This document shows, piece by piece, positions 1 through 8,464 of a stretch of 64,000 nt of DNA. Position numbers and translations under genes: made by a program. Numbering within the stretch: the stretch's first letter is position 1; each line of letters opens with the position of its first letter. The notes under the pieces were generated by a model. It was not told where the DNA came from, did no database searches, and worked only from the letters and a program-made list of their open reading frames with translations. The DNA is from Bacteroidota bacterium. Its GTDB lineage: Bacteria > Bacteroidota > Bacteroidia > Sphingobacteriales > Sphingobacteriaceae. Location: assembly GCA_013288685.1 (NCBI GenBank), contig JABDBM010000001.1:153523-217522 (forward strand), written 5' to 3'.

Positions 1-198
1 GGAATTAATGGAATGTACTTTGTAAAAATTAGAAGAATTGTAGAATTGAACTTTAGGAAATTCGATAAGTTCTTTAATTCTATGAATTCGAGAATTCGCG
101 GAATTTATGGAATGCACTTTGTGAAAATTAGAAGAATTGTAGAATTGATCTTTAGGAAATTCGATAAATTCTTTAATTCCACGAATTCGAGTCTTATC
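1..198. repeat. Tandem 99-bp direct repeat, two copies, probably continuing left
   Basis: Two copies of an AT-rich unit start at 1 and 100 and differ at only a few positions; both contain the run TTAGAAGAATTGTAGAATTG and end in GAATTCGAG. The period is 99 bp, a multiple of three, so both copies read open in one frame, but the translation is low-complexity and is not taken as a gene. The first copy touches the window edge, so the array may be longer. The second copy runs into the trhO promoter. Confidence 0.85.
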
Positions 199-202
199 TT
201 TG
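195..202 (+). promoter_or_regulatory. Bacteroidota -7 box upstream of trhO
   Basis: TATCTTTG matches the TAnnTTTG -7 consensus of Bacteroidota housekeeping promoters and lies about 40 nt before the trhO start. A TTTA sits 19 nt upstream, in place of the usual TTTG -33 box. Transcription would start around 208. Confidence 0.5.
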
Positions 203-242
203 CACCTCATTTAACACCGTTTGCAGCGGTATCAATGATTTT

Positions 243-1202
243 ATGGAAAAATACAATACACTACTGTACTATTGTTACTCAACAATAGCCGATGGCGAGC
301 AGTTTGCTGCCGATCATTTAAAATTTTGTACCAGCCTGGGTTTAACGGGCCGTATTATTGTAGCCGATGAAGGTTTGAACGGTACGGTTTCAGGGCCTGC
401 GGAAGCCTGTAAAACCTATATGGACACGCTCCATGCCGACCCGCGTTTTGCTTCTATCGACTTTAAGGTTGATGAAGTGGACACGCCTTCGTTTGTAAAA
501 ATGCACGTGCGTTATAAATCCGAAATTGTGCATTCGGGACTTCGTGATCCCAATATAATTAATCCGCAGCTAAAAACCGGGAAGCATTTGGAGCCAAAAG
601 AGTTTTTGGCTATGAAGGATGCCGAAGATGTGGTGATACTGGATGTACGATCGAACTACGAGCATAACCTGGGCAAATTTAAAAACGCCATAACGCTTGA
701 TATTGAAAATTTCAGGGATTTCCCGGCTATGATCAATGAACTTGCCCAATACAAGGATAAAAAGGTGGTAACCTATTGCACAGGCGGCATTAAGTGCGAA
801 AAGGCCTCGGCTTTATTGCTGCACGAGGGCTTTACCGATGTGTACCAGTTACATGGCGGTATTATTAAATACGGCAAGGAAGCAGGCGGCGAGGATTTTG
901 AAGGCAAATGTTATGTGTTTGATAACCGCCTTTCGGTTGATGTAAACAGCGTAAACCCGGTGGTGATATCAACCTGCTATAATTGCGGCAAAGTAACTTC
1001 CAAAATGATAAACTGCGCCAACCCGGAGTGCAATGAGCATTTTACCCAGTGTGATGAATGCGGCGCTGCTATGGAAGGCTGTTGCAGTGATGCCTGTAAA
1101 GCGCATCCGCGCAAGCGGTTATATGATGGTACAGGTTACTATGTAAAGGTGCCGCAACCGGTAAATACTACGAAGAAGGCAAAGGTTATATTGGCGGAAT
1201 AA
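243..1202 (+). CDS. trhO: tRNA uridine(34) hydroxylase TrhO (rhodanese family)
   Basis: This 319-residue protein has the TrhO (YceA) architecture: an N-terminal ferredoxin-like domain (about 1-95), a central rhodanese domain (about 115-215) and a Cys-rich C-terminus (about 240-285, several CxxC-like pairs). The rhodanese active-site loop reads CTGGIKCEK with the catalytic Cys at residue 179. TrhO proteins catalyse oxygen-dependent formation of 5-hydroxyuridine at the wobble base of some tRNAs in the cytoplasm. The length is slightly below that of E. coli TrhO (about 350). The start follows a TATCTTTG promoter box at a normal distance. A perfect palindrome lies 8 nt after the stop and could act as a terminator. 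Confidence 0.93.
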   Translation: MEKYNTLLYYCYSTIADGEQFAADHLKFCTSLGLTGRIIVADEGLNGTVSGPAEACKTYMDTLHADPRFASIDFKVDEVDTPSFVKMHVRYKSEIVHSGLRDPNIINPQLKTGKHLEPKEFLAMKDAEDVVILDVRSNYEHNLGKFKNAITLDIENFRDFPAMINELAQYKDKKVVTYCTGGIKCEKASALLLHEGFTDVYQLHGGIIKYGKEAGGEDFEGKCYVFDNRLSVDVNSVNPVVISTCYNCGKVTSKMINCANPECNEHFTQCDECGAAMEGCCSDACKAHPRKRLYDGTGYYVKVPQPVNTTKKAKVILAE

Positions 1203-1209
1203 ACCTGTC

Positions 1210-1237
1210 GTAGAGACGCGATGCATCGCGTCTCTAC
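1210..1237. repeat. RAYT-type palindrome, copy 1
   Basis: This is a perfect 28-bp palindrome with half-site GTAGAGACGCGATG. The same sequence recurs at 42788-42815, and close variants lie at 25907-26013, 47134-47258, 47668-47695 and 47910-47936. It lies 8 nt after the trhO stop codon, so it can fold into a strong hairpin at the 3' end of that mRNA. Confidence 0.9.
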
Positions 1238-1285
1238 CGAATATCAATTTCAAATCGTATTTTCGTAACAACCAATAATCAGCAC

Positions 1286-1315
1286 CACGTAATTGCAAGG
1301 CACCAAGCAATGACG
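1286..1315. repeat. Short GCAATGAC-type dispersed repeat fragment
   Basis: The segment resembles the 30-bp element at 40411-40440 (shared AAGGCACCAAGCAATGACG versus GAGGCACGAAGCAATGACG). It appears to be a degenerate solo copy of the GTCATTGCGAGG family. Confidence 0.55.
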
Positions 1316-1353
1316 CTTTGTTATTTTGGGCTTCGCCAATGTTATATAAATCG

Positions 1354-4245
1354 ATGCGTAAAGCAATTCTGTTTCTTTCCTTTATTCTGTTCGCAGGTGT
1401 GTTAAACACCACTGCCGCTGATATTAAAAACATCGGCGTGCCCTACGTGCAAAATTATACCAAGGCCATTTACCAGTCGGGTAATCAAAACTGGTCGGTT
1501 ACAAGGGATGAACATGGCATGATGTATTTTGGTAATGCCGAAGGGCTGCTGGCGTTTGATGGCAAATACTGGCAGCTTTATCGTATGCCCAATGGCTTGA
1601 TTGTTCGCTCGGTAGCTGCCGATGGTAAAGGGAAAATTTATGCAGGCGGTTTTGGTGAGTTTGGCTATTGGGAAAATAATAAACAGGGCTTTTTAAAGTA
1701 TAATTCACTTATTAGCCTGGTGCCTAAAACCTACATCCCCAACGAGGAAATATGGAAAATTTATGTAGACGGCGACCGCGTTATTTTCCAATCGTTTGGC
1801 GCTATATTTATTTATTCGCAGGGTAAAATCAGTATTATCACGCCGCTAAATCCTTTCCTGTTTTTGTTTAAAACCGGCAGCCGTTATTTTGTGGAGCAGG
1901 TAAATGCCGGCCTGTTTGAGCTTAAAAACAACCATTTAGATTTTATTGCGGGTAGCAAAGCATTAGGCAGCAGCGGTGTATTGTCTATATTGCCTTTTCC
2001 GCACAATAAATACCTTATAGGCACGGCAAAAAGCGGTTTGTTTTTGTACGATGGTAAGCAGTTCAGCCCCTGGGGCAATCAGGCTAATGATTTTTTGAAA
2101 ACCTATCAGCTAAACAACGGCGCGTTGGTGCCTGGTAAGTACTTTGCTTATGGTACTATCCTTAATGGCATTGTAATTATTGATACTGCCGGTAAAGTGG
2201 TGCAGCACGTCAATAAATCCAGCGGGTTGCAAAATAATACCGTTTTAAGCCTTTTTACCGATCCCGAACAAAATCTGTGGGCAGGTTTGGATAATGGCAT
2301 CGACCGGATAGAAGTAAACTCGCCGCTGTATTTTTATTTTGATAAAACCGGCAAGTTTGGAACAGTATATTCCAGCATTATCTTTAATAAAAAAATATAT
2401 CTTGGTACCAACCAGGGCCTGTTTTACAGCGACTGGCTGCCCGGTGGAAATAATCAACTGCTGCAAACTTTTGATTTTAAGCTGATACCCGGTTCGCAGG
2501 GGCAGGTATGGGATTTATCATTACAGGATGGCCGCCTGCTTTGCGGGCATAACGATGGAACCTACCAGGTAAACGGTGGCACAATCTCAAAAATATCCGA
2601 AGTAAACGGCGGCTGGACGATCAAAAAATTAACCAATAACCTGCTGATCCAGGGCACCTACACCGGTTTGGTTATTTACCGCAAGGATGGCGCAGGTAAC
2701 TGGGTGTTCGATCATAAAATTGCCGGTTTTCGCGAGCCATCAAGATATGTGGAGCAGGACAGTAAGGGCCAAATTTGGGTGAGCCACGCCTATAAGGGCA
2801 TCTATAAAATCACGTTGAGCGCCGATTTGAAAAACGCCACCAGCGTAAAGTATTATGATAAACGTTTTAGTTTGCCCGATAGCTACAACGTAAATGTGTT
2901 TAGCCTGGATAACCGGATTGTTTTCTCATCCGATTCGGGTTTTTGCGTGTATGATGATATTAGCGACAAGTTTGAGAAGTATCAGCAGTTAAATAAGATG
3001 CTGGGCACTTTTGCATCATCCAACAAAATAATTGCTGCCATTGGCAAAAAGTATTGGTTCATTAATCATGGCCGCGTTGCTTTGGCCGATCTTTCGTCGC
3101 CGGGTAAGTTAACTATTGATTCTAACAGGTTCAGTATGCTTAATGGGCAAATGGTGCAGCATTACGAGAACATTAACCTGATCAATAACCTGATATACCT
3201 TATTAGTGTTGACGATGGTTTTGTGATACTGAATGACGAGGATGCTTTGCAGGCCAACCCGATAAAACTTCCTGCCGTGTTGATTAGAAAGGTAGAGAAC
3301 ATCACCGACAAGGTGTCCGTTATCAGCGAAAACAATAGCAGCATAAACGATATTGAGATACCGTTTACCCAAAATAACATCCGTATAGCCTATTCATTGC
3401 CCTACTACCGGCAGGCAAAAGTAAGGTTTCAATATTACCTGGATGGCTATTCGCGGCAGTGGAGCGACTGGACGCAACAAAGCCAAAAGGAATTTACCAA
3501 CCTGGGGCCGGGCACTTACAAGTTTAATGTCCGCGCTAAAATAAACGACGAAAATGTATCGGCAGTAACCACGTTTACCTTTACCATTTTACCACCCTGG
3601 TATGCGGGCAAAATTGCATGGTTTATTTATATGTTGTTGCTTATAGCCGCTTTTTACATAATCAGGTATTATTACCATGTAAAACTGTTAAGACATCAGC
3701 ATCATATTCACGAAAAACTGCATCTGGAAAAAGAAGAGTTTTTAAAACAGGAAGCCATAGCCAACGAACAGCAAATTGTTAAAATAAGAACAGAACAATT
3801 GCAGGCCGATTTGGCAAGCAAAAGCCGCGAGCTGGCTAACTCGGCCATGAATATTGTGTATAAAAACGAACTGCTGCAAAAAATAAGCGAGGAAATGGGG
3901 CATCTGAAAGATAGCTCCGGCAAGCAATTAGCCGATGACCAACTGCGCCGCATCCAAAAGGTAATTGACGAAGGGATGAATGATGAGCGCGACTGGAACA
4001 TTTTTGAAAGCAGCTTTAACGAGGCCCACGAAAACTTTTTCAAAAAACTAAAATCGGGCCACCCTGACCTGGTGCCTAACGACCTGAAATTGTGCGCTTA
4101 TTTGCGCATGAACATGAGCAGTAAAGAAATGGCATCATTATTAAATATTTCGCTCAGAGGAGTTGAGATTCGTCGCTACCGCCTGCGTAAAAAGCTAAAC
4201 CTGGAGCACGATAAGAACCTGGTGGAGTTTTTGATAGAGTTATAA
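1354..4245 (+). CDS. One-component membrane regulator: beta-propeller, Y_Y_Y domain, TM, coiled coil, LuxR-like HTH
   Basis: The protein has 963 residues from the chosen ATG, which opens a clear signal peptide (MRKAILFLSFILFAGVLNT); ATGs at 1318 and 1339 would only add a non-signal extension. Residues 25-680 hold repeated two-component-regulator propeller blades (phrases such as DPEQNLWAGLDNGIDRI and DSKGQIWVSHAYKGIYKI). A triple-tyrosine domain follows at about 685-735, one TM helix at about 753-772, a charged coiled coil at about 785-880 and a C-terminal helix-turn-helix at about 909-963 (SSKEMASLLNISLRGVEIRR). There is no histidine kinase or receiver domain. The layout suggests that a periplasmic ligand is sensed and a cytoplasmic HTH binds DNA. 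It precedes a SusCD locus by about 1.2 kb on the same strand, so it may control it; this is inference. Confidence 0.85.
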   Translation: MRKAILFLSFILFAGVLNTTAADIKNIGVPYVQNYTKAIYQSGNQNWSVTRDEHGMMYFGNAEGLLAFDGKYWQLYRMPNGLIVRSVAADGKGKIYAGGFGEFGYWENNKQGFLKYNSLISLVPKTYIPNEEIWKIYVDGDRVIFQSFGAIFIYSQGKISIITPLNPFLFLFKTGSRYFVEQVNAGLFELKNNHLDFIAGSKALGSSGVLSILPFPHNKYLIGTAKSGLFLYDGKQFSPWGNQANDFLKTYQLNNGALVPGKYFAYGTILNGIVIIDTAGKVVQHVNKSSGLQNNTVLSLFTDPEQNLWAGLDNGIDRIEVNSPLYFYFDKTGKFGTVYSSIIFNKKIYLGTNQGLFYSDWLPGGNNQLLQTFDFKLIPGSQGQVWDLSLQDGRLLCGHNDGTYQVNGGTISKISEVNGGWTIKKLTNNLLIQGTYTGLVIYRKDGAGNWVFDHKIAGFREPSRYVEQDSKGQIWVSHAYKGIYKITLSADLKNATSVKYYDKRFSLPDSYNVNVFSLDNRIVFSSDSGFCVYDDISDKFEKYQQLNKMLGTFASSNKIIAAIGKKYWFINHGRVALADLSSPGKLTIDSNRFSMLNGQMVQHYENINLINNLIYLISVDDGFVILNDEDALQANPIKLPAVLIRKVENITDKVSVISENNSSINDIEIPFTQNNIRIAYSLPYYRQAKVRFQYYLDGYSRQWSDWTQQSQKEFTNLGPGTYKFNVRAKINDENVSAVTTFTFTILPPWYAGKIAWFIYMLLLIAAFYIIRYYYHVKLLRHQHHIHEKLHLEKEEFLKQEAIANEQQIVKIRTEQLQADLASKSRELANSAMNIVYKNELLQKISEEMGHLKDSSGKQLADDQLRRIQKVIDEGMNDERDWNIFESSFNEAHENFFKKLKSGHPDLVPNDLKLCAYLRMNMSSKEMASLLNISLRGVEIRRYRLRKKLNLEHDKNLVEFLIEL

Positions 4246-4262
4246 TGATGGATTTATTTTGT

Positions 4263-4270
4263 TAAATTTG
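4263..4270 (+). promoter_or_regulatory. Candidate -7 box of the toxin-antitoxin operon
   Basis: TAAATTTG fits TAnnTTTG and ends 4 nt before the antitoxin ATG, which would give a leaderless or nearly leaderless transcript. No convincing -33 TTTG was found at the right distance. Confidence 0.35.
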
Positions 4271-4273
4271 TAT

Positions 4274-4492
4274 ATGGAAACATTAATAGTACATCCCAAA
4301 AGCAAAAAACAACTGGCAGCAGTTAAAGCGGTATTAAAAGCTTTGGAGGTTTCTTTCGAAAAGGAGGAGGAGAAAAGCCCTTACAACCCGGAGTTTGTTG
4401 CTCAAATAAAAGAAAACTATAAGCAGGCCAAACAAGGGATGGTTGTTACCATTAAAGACCCTAAAGATATATGGCCAAGCATTATACTATAA
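4274..4492 (+). CDS. DUF2683-like type II antitoxin
   Basis: This 72-residue protein begins METLIVHPKSKKQ and ends with the pattern YNPEFVAQIKEN...DPKDIW, typical of small Bacteroidota antitoxin-like proteins annotated as DUF2683. The start at 4274 is preferred over an upstream ATG at 4259, which overlaps the putative promoter box. It overlaps the next gene by 22 nt, the usual arrangement for translationally coupled toxin-antitoxin pairs. Its expected role is to bind and neutralise the toxin and perhaps to repress the operon, but no recognisable DNA-binding fold is visible. The family assignment is from recalled pattern only. Confidence 0.75.
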   Translation: METLIVHPKSKKQLAAVKAVLKALEVSFEKEEEKSPYNPEFVAQIKENYKQAKQGMVVTIKDPKDIWPSIIL

Positions 4493-4755
4493 AGGTTCAA
4501 AAAAACGCGCGCGTACATCTTGATGCGCTTTTTAAGTCAGGTGATAAAGGCTCTATCAAAAGAATTAATCAAATATTCGAAGAATTATCTGAGCACCCGG
4601 AGACTGGCGTTGGCCAACCCGAAAAATTAAAATTCGATTTGTCGGGTTTTTGGTCAAGACAAATCAATAGAAAGGACAGAATGATTTATGTAATTGAGGA
4701 TGAAATTGTCACAGTTACCATTGTTTCTGCCAAAGGGCATTATGGCGATAAATAG
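4471..4755 (+). CDS. Txe/YoeB-family mRNA interferase toxin
   Basis: This 94-residue protein has the compact RelE/YoeB fold signature: a basic N-terminal strand, the helix RINQIFEELSEHP, then GFWSRQINRKDRMIYVI and the C-terminal SAKGHYGDK. YoeB toxins cleave mRNA at the ribosomal A site. The residues expected for catalysis in the family are present (a Glu near 51, Arg at 67-70, His90 and Tyr91). It overlaps the upstream antitoxin gene by 22 nt. The partner is DUF2683-like rather than the classical YefM, a pairing seen in Bacteroidota. Confidence 0.85.
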   Translation: MAKHYTIKVQKNARVHLDALFKSGDKGSIKRINQIFEELSEHPETGVGQPEKLKFDLSGFWSRQINRKDRMIYVIEDEIVTVTIVSAKGHYGDK

Positions 4756-4764
4756 TAGCCAGTC

Positions 4765-4944
4765 ATGAACAGAAAGAATTTAGACAAATTCGAACCCAAA
4801 GAACAATGCTTTGAAGTTCAACAGAGCCAATATAATCCTGTGTTTGTTGCTGAAATACGAGAAATAGAAAAAGAAGTAGCAGAAGGCCGGGTTACAAGAC
4901 TTGATCCCAACAAGTCGATATGGGAAAACCTGCGATCCGAATGA
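4765..4944 (+). CDS. Second short antitoxin-like protein (paralogue of the C-terminus of the 4274 gene)
   Basis: A 59-residue reading frame starts 9 nt after the toxin stop. Its second half, YNPVFVAEIREIEKEV...LDPNKSIW, aligns with YNPEFVAQIKENYKQA...KDPKDIW in the antitoxin at 4274-4492, including the spacing from YNP to the final W. The N-terminal half (MNRKNLDKFEPKEQC) does not match. It is either a second antitoxin in a three-gene operon or a remnant of an older antitoxin-toxin unit whose toxin is lost. No toxin-like frame follows it. Confidence 0.65.
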   Translation: MNRKNLDKFEPKEQCFEVQQSQYNPVFVAEIREIEKEVAEGRVTRLDPNKSIWENLRSE

Positions 4945-5429
4945 TTATCAGATAATCGAAAATCGCGTTTGGCTTGTCGCCGTTGTCCCCCTCGTCAAAC
5001 TTCCGTTTGAAATTGGCATCCGGAGGCGTAAATCACTATTCATCCGGTGTGCGTTCCGCGAAATATTTTTACCTGTAATCTAAATAATGCGATTTTTATC
5101 GGGCTTTTGCAAAATTTTCCTGACAATATTTATCTCCCCGCACTTTCTCATCTGTCCAAAATACTACATCATTACCTCTCATAACCCCAAATACCTGTAG
5201 TAGTGCCGTTACCGTCAATGTAGTATGTAAAAACTACACTAACTATTAGTAAAGTATTGATTGTCAATAAATTGTGTAATATTTCAAAATGATTTGAGAA
5301 AGTGTTTGTTGCGTGATGTAATAATGTAGAGTAACATAATTTGTTAAAATTGTATTATCTCCTCAATTTCGAACTACAAGAAAACCAATTTTTTTAACCA
5401 ATTCTTACTTAATTTTAATTAACCAATCT
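4945..5429. other. 485-bp intergenic region before susC
   Basis: No convincing gene is seen; a 60-residue frame at 4901-5083 overlaps the preceding gene and looks random. From about 5090 the DNA becomes AT-rich. It contains several ACTACA/TGTAGT words (near 5163, 5195, 5219 and 5233), and the leader immediately before the susC ATG is very AT-rich. This is the expected place for the susC promoter and regulator sites. Confidence 0.5.
5219..5238. promoter_or_regulatory. TGTAGT-N8-ACTACA inverted repeat upstream of susC
   Basis: A 6-bp perfect inverted repeat with 8-bp spacing lies 192 nt before the SusC start. Further copies of the half-site occur at about 5163 and 5195. The layout resembles a binding site for a dimeric regulator, possibly the HTH protein encoded at 1354-4245. 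Binding is inferred. Confidence 0.35.
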
Positions 5430-8400
5430 ATGAAGAGAATTTTTACAATCTCGGGGTTAGTGTTATTATGTTTCTTTTTCATCAGCCCTGCTTTTGCACA
5501 GTCTACTACTGTGAAGGGTAAGGTTACCGATGCTACCACCGGCGAAAGCCTTATTGGTGTAAGCGTTACAGTAAAAGGAACCACTAACGGTACTCAAACC
5601 GATGTAAATGGTGCGTATTCAATTGCAGCGCCATCCGCCGCCACATTAGTGTTTACCTATATTGGGTACGCTTCGCTCGAAGTTGCTGTAAGCGGGCGCA
5701 ATAATATTGATGTTAAATTGCTCGAACAATCAAGCCAGCTGCAACAAGTTGTAGTTATTGGTTACGGTACCCAGCGCAAAGTTGATAACACAGGTTCGGT
5801 AGCATCCGTTAAAGGTGTCGAAATAGCCAAGCAGGCTTCTACCAACGCAGTGAGCGCATTGCAGGGTAAAGTTGCCGGCGTTTCTATCATCAATAACGGC
5901 CAGCCTGGTTCTCTTCCGCAAATCACCATTCGCGGTTTAGGTACTGTATATGGCAATACAAGTCCGCTTTTCGTGGTTGATGGGGTTTGGTACAGCGACA
6001 TTAGCTTCCTGAATAACAACGACGTTGAAAGCGTAACCGTATTAAAAGATGCATCGAGCACAGCAATTTATGGTATACGCGCTGCTAACGGCGTGGTATT
6101 AATTACCACCAAACATGGCGTAAAAGGTAAACCAGTTATTAACTATAACGGTTATGCGGGCTGGCAGGCAGTTACCAACCAGGTACAAATGGCAAACGCA
6201 ACCGAATATGCAACAGGCATAAACGAATTGTATGCCTCCAATGGCATAACTCCACCGTTATTTGCCGATCCGGCAAGCTTTGGAAAGGGAACCGACTGGT
6301 ACTCGCAAATATTACGGAGCGCCTTTGTTACTAACCACCAGGTATCCATAAGTGGCGGAACCGACAAGACCACTTATAATTATTCGTTTGGCTACCTGGA
6401 TCAGGATGGTATTGTGAAAACTAATAACTATCAACGCTATACGCTACGTTTATCAAATGATTTTACACCGGCCAAAATCCTGAAAATCGGTTATTCTGTA
6501 AACGGTCTTTTTGCCGATTCGAAAGATGTTGACGGCGGTATTTTTCACCAGATGTACGGCGCTGCGCCAACTTTACCGGTAAAATATAAAGATGGAAGTT
6601 ATGGCGACCCTGCGGATTACCACACGGGCGATGGCAATAACTATAACCCTGAAGCGACTATTGATTTCTTCAATCAAAAATCGAAACACAATCGGCTAAC
6701 CGGCGACGTGCATGCCGAACTTACTTTAGTGAAAGGCCTTAAATTTAAAACCAGCTTTGGTGGCGATTTAGCACAAGACGAAGTAAGAGGCTTTACACCT
6801 ATTTATACAGCAACATTAGCGCAGAAAAGCGCTGTTACTAATCTGGATTTAAGGCATACCGAAACCCGTAACTGGATTTGGGAAAACTATCTGACCTATG
6901 ATTATAAAAAGAATGATCATAGTTTAACAGCCTTATTGGGTTACACTGCACAAAACAACCAAATTACCGAGGCTGACGCACACGCGCAAGGCGTTCCATT
7001 TGATGCCAGCGGAAATTTGCATACTTCATTCCCGTCTTCAGTAACGCCAAATTATTTCGCCGACCCGAACGATCAGATTCATACCCGTTCGCTGTCGCAG
7101 TTTGCACGTGTAAATTATTCATATAAAGATAAATATTTGCTGAATGCTTCTTACCGTCATGATGGTGCCTCACAGTTTTATCCTAATCCGTATGGAGACT
7201 TTCCTTCGGTAGGTGCAGGCTGGGTAATTACCAACGAATCGTTCATGAAGGGCCAGCATATTTTTGATAACTTAAAACTTCGTGGAAGCTGGGGTAAAGT
7301 TGGTAACTCGGTAGTACCGATTAATCCTTCGTTGCAAACCGTATCAGCCGATCCGTACCTTACCGCCATTTTTGGTAACCCACAAGTGGCTTACCAGGGC
7401 AAAGGCATCAACACTATAGTACCTCCGATAACTGTTTGGGAAAAAGCAGTTGGAACCGACGTTGGTTTGGAAGGCGGACTTTTAAATAACAAATTAACTT
7501 TTGAAGTTGATTATTACAACAGGGAAACACAGGATGGCATATTTGCTATCCCGGTATTGGCATCGATTGGCACCAACAGCGGAACTATTGTTGGCAACCA
7601 GGCCGATATCCGCAACCGCGGCTTTGAGGTTTTATTAACCTGGAAAGACCAGGTGAATAAAGATTTTTCTTATTCGGTAAGCGCAAACGCGGGCGTTAAT
7701 AACAACGTGGTGCTTAATGTACAAACCGGTAAAAACCCCATCTATCAGGGCGGTACCGGTATAGCTAATGGCGCTTTGGCAACACGCACTGTTGAAGGCG
7801 AGCCAATCGGCGAGTTTTATGGCTATAAAGTAGTGGGCATTTTCCAAACTGCTGCTGAAGTTGCTGCGTCAAAACAGCCTACTGCCTTACCCGGAGATTT
7901 TATTTACCAGGATACTGACCACGACGGCTCAATAACCAGCAAAGACCGCGTAGTATTGGGTAATCCTAACCCTAAAATTAACTATGGCGTAAGTACTTCA
8001 TTCACTTATAAAAGGTTTGATTTGGCCCTTGACTTTCAGGGTGTAGCCGATGTAAGCGTTTATAACGCCAACATCGCTTATCGTTATGGCAACGAAAACT
8101 TCACTCAGGATTTTTACGACCATCGCTGGCATGGAGCCGGTACTTCCAACACCTACCCTTCGGTAAACGTTGGTTCCAATGCTAATGCAGCACCCAACTC
8201 GTTTTATGTAGAAAGCGGTGCATATTTCAGAGTAAGGAACATGCAGTTAGGCTATACTTTGCCAGGCGATATGTTAAGCAAACTGGGTGTAAAGAAGGTT
8301 AGGCTTTATGCCAACGCACAAAACGCCATTAACGTATTTGGCTATAAAGGCTTTAGCCCCGAAGTAGGCGGAAGTGTGGGTAACCTTGGGTTAGATGCAA

Positions 8401-8453
8401 ACGTTTATCCGCTGTTTGCTACTTATAATTTTGGTGTTAATGTTACTTTTTAA
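5430..8453 (+). CDS. SusC/RagA-family TonB-linked outer membrane transporter
   Basis: The protein has 1007 residues with a signal peptide cleaved after about FAQ (residues 1-24). A carboxypeptidase-regulatory-like domain follows (about 27-95, starting TVKGKVTDATTGESLIGVSV), then the VVVIGYGTQRK segment and plug domain (about 110-230, with ALQGKVAGV and LFVVDGV). The rest is a beta-barrel ending in the aromatic residue of NFGVNVTF. SusC proteins import oligosaccharides across the outer membrane, energised by TonB, with SusD as the lid. SusD starts 11 nt downstream, so the two are co-transcribed. The locus enzymes suggest a glucan, possibly beta-1,2-linked, as cargo. Confidence 0.97.
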   Translation: MKRIFTISGLVLLCFFFISPAFAQSTTVKGKVTDATTGESLIGVSVTVKGTTNGTQTDVNGAYSIAAPSAATLVFTYIGYASLEVAVSGRNNIDVKLLEQSSQLQQVVVIGYGTQRKVDNTGSVASVKGVEIAKQASTNAVSALQGKVAGVSIINNGQPGSLPQITIRGLGTVYGNTSPLFVVDGVWYSDISFLNNNDVESVTVLKDASSTAIYGIRAANGVVLITTKHGVKGKPVINYNGYAGWQAVTNQVQMANATEYATGINELYASNGITPPLFADPASFGKGTDWYSQILRSAFVTNHQVSISGGTDKTTYNYSFGYLDQDGIVKTNNYQRYTLRLSNDFTPAKILKIGYSVNGLFADSKDVDGGIFHQMYGAAPTLPVKYKDGSYGDPADYHTGDGNNYNPEATIDFFNQKSKHNRLTGDVHAELTLVKGLKFKTSFGGDLAQDEVRGFTPIYTATLAQKSAVTNLDLRHTETRNWIWENYLTYDYKKNDHSLTALLGYTAQNNQITEADAHAQGVPFDASGNLHTSFPSSVTPNYFADPNDQIHTRSLSQFARVNYSYKDKYLLNASYRHDGASQFYPNPYGDFPSVGAGWVITNESFMKGQHIFDNLKLRGSWGKVGNSVVPINPSLQTVSADPYLTAIFGNPQVAYQGKGINTIVPPITVWEKAVGTDVGLEGGLLNNKLTFEVDYYNRETQDGIFAIPVLASIGTNSGTIVGNQADIRNRGFEVLLTWKDQVNKDFSYSVSANAGVNNNVVLNVQTGKNPIYQGGTGIANGALATRTVEGEPIGEFYGYKVVGIFQTAAEVAASKQPTALPGDFIYQDTDHDGSITSKDRVVLGNPNPKINYGVSTSFTYKRFDLALDFQGVADVSVYNANIAYRYGNENFTQDFYDHRWHGAGTSNTYPSVNVGSNANAAPNSFYVESGAYFRVRNMQLGYTLPGDMLSKLGVKKVRLYANAQNAINVFGYKGFSPEVGGSVGNLGLDANVYPLFATYNFGVNVTF

Positions 8454-8464
8454 TTTTATATAAG

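Noticed and set aside
1..198. Possible CRISPR array
   Set aside because: The unit is 99 bp with no spacers of unique sequence between copies, and no cas gene is in the window.
13..288. A 91-residue frame over the 99-bp repeats
   Set aside because: Its translation merely repeats the tandem DNA unit and runs into trhO in another frame; no independent coding sign.
4901..5083. A 60-residue frame after the toxin-antitoxin module
   Set aside because: It overlaps the second antitoxin-like gene in another frame and has an irregular composition.
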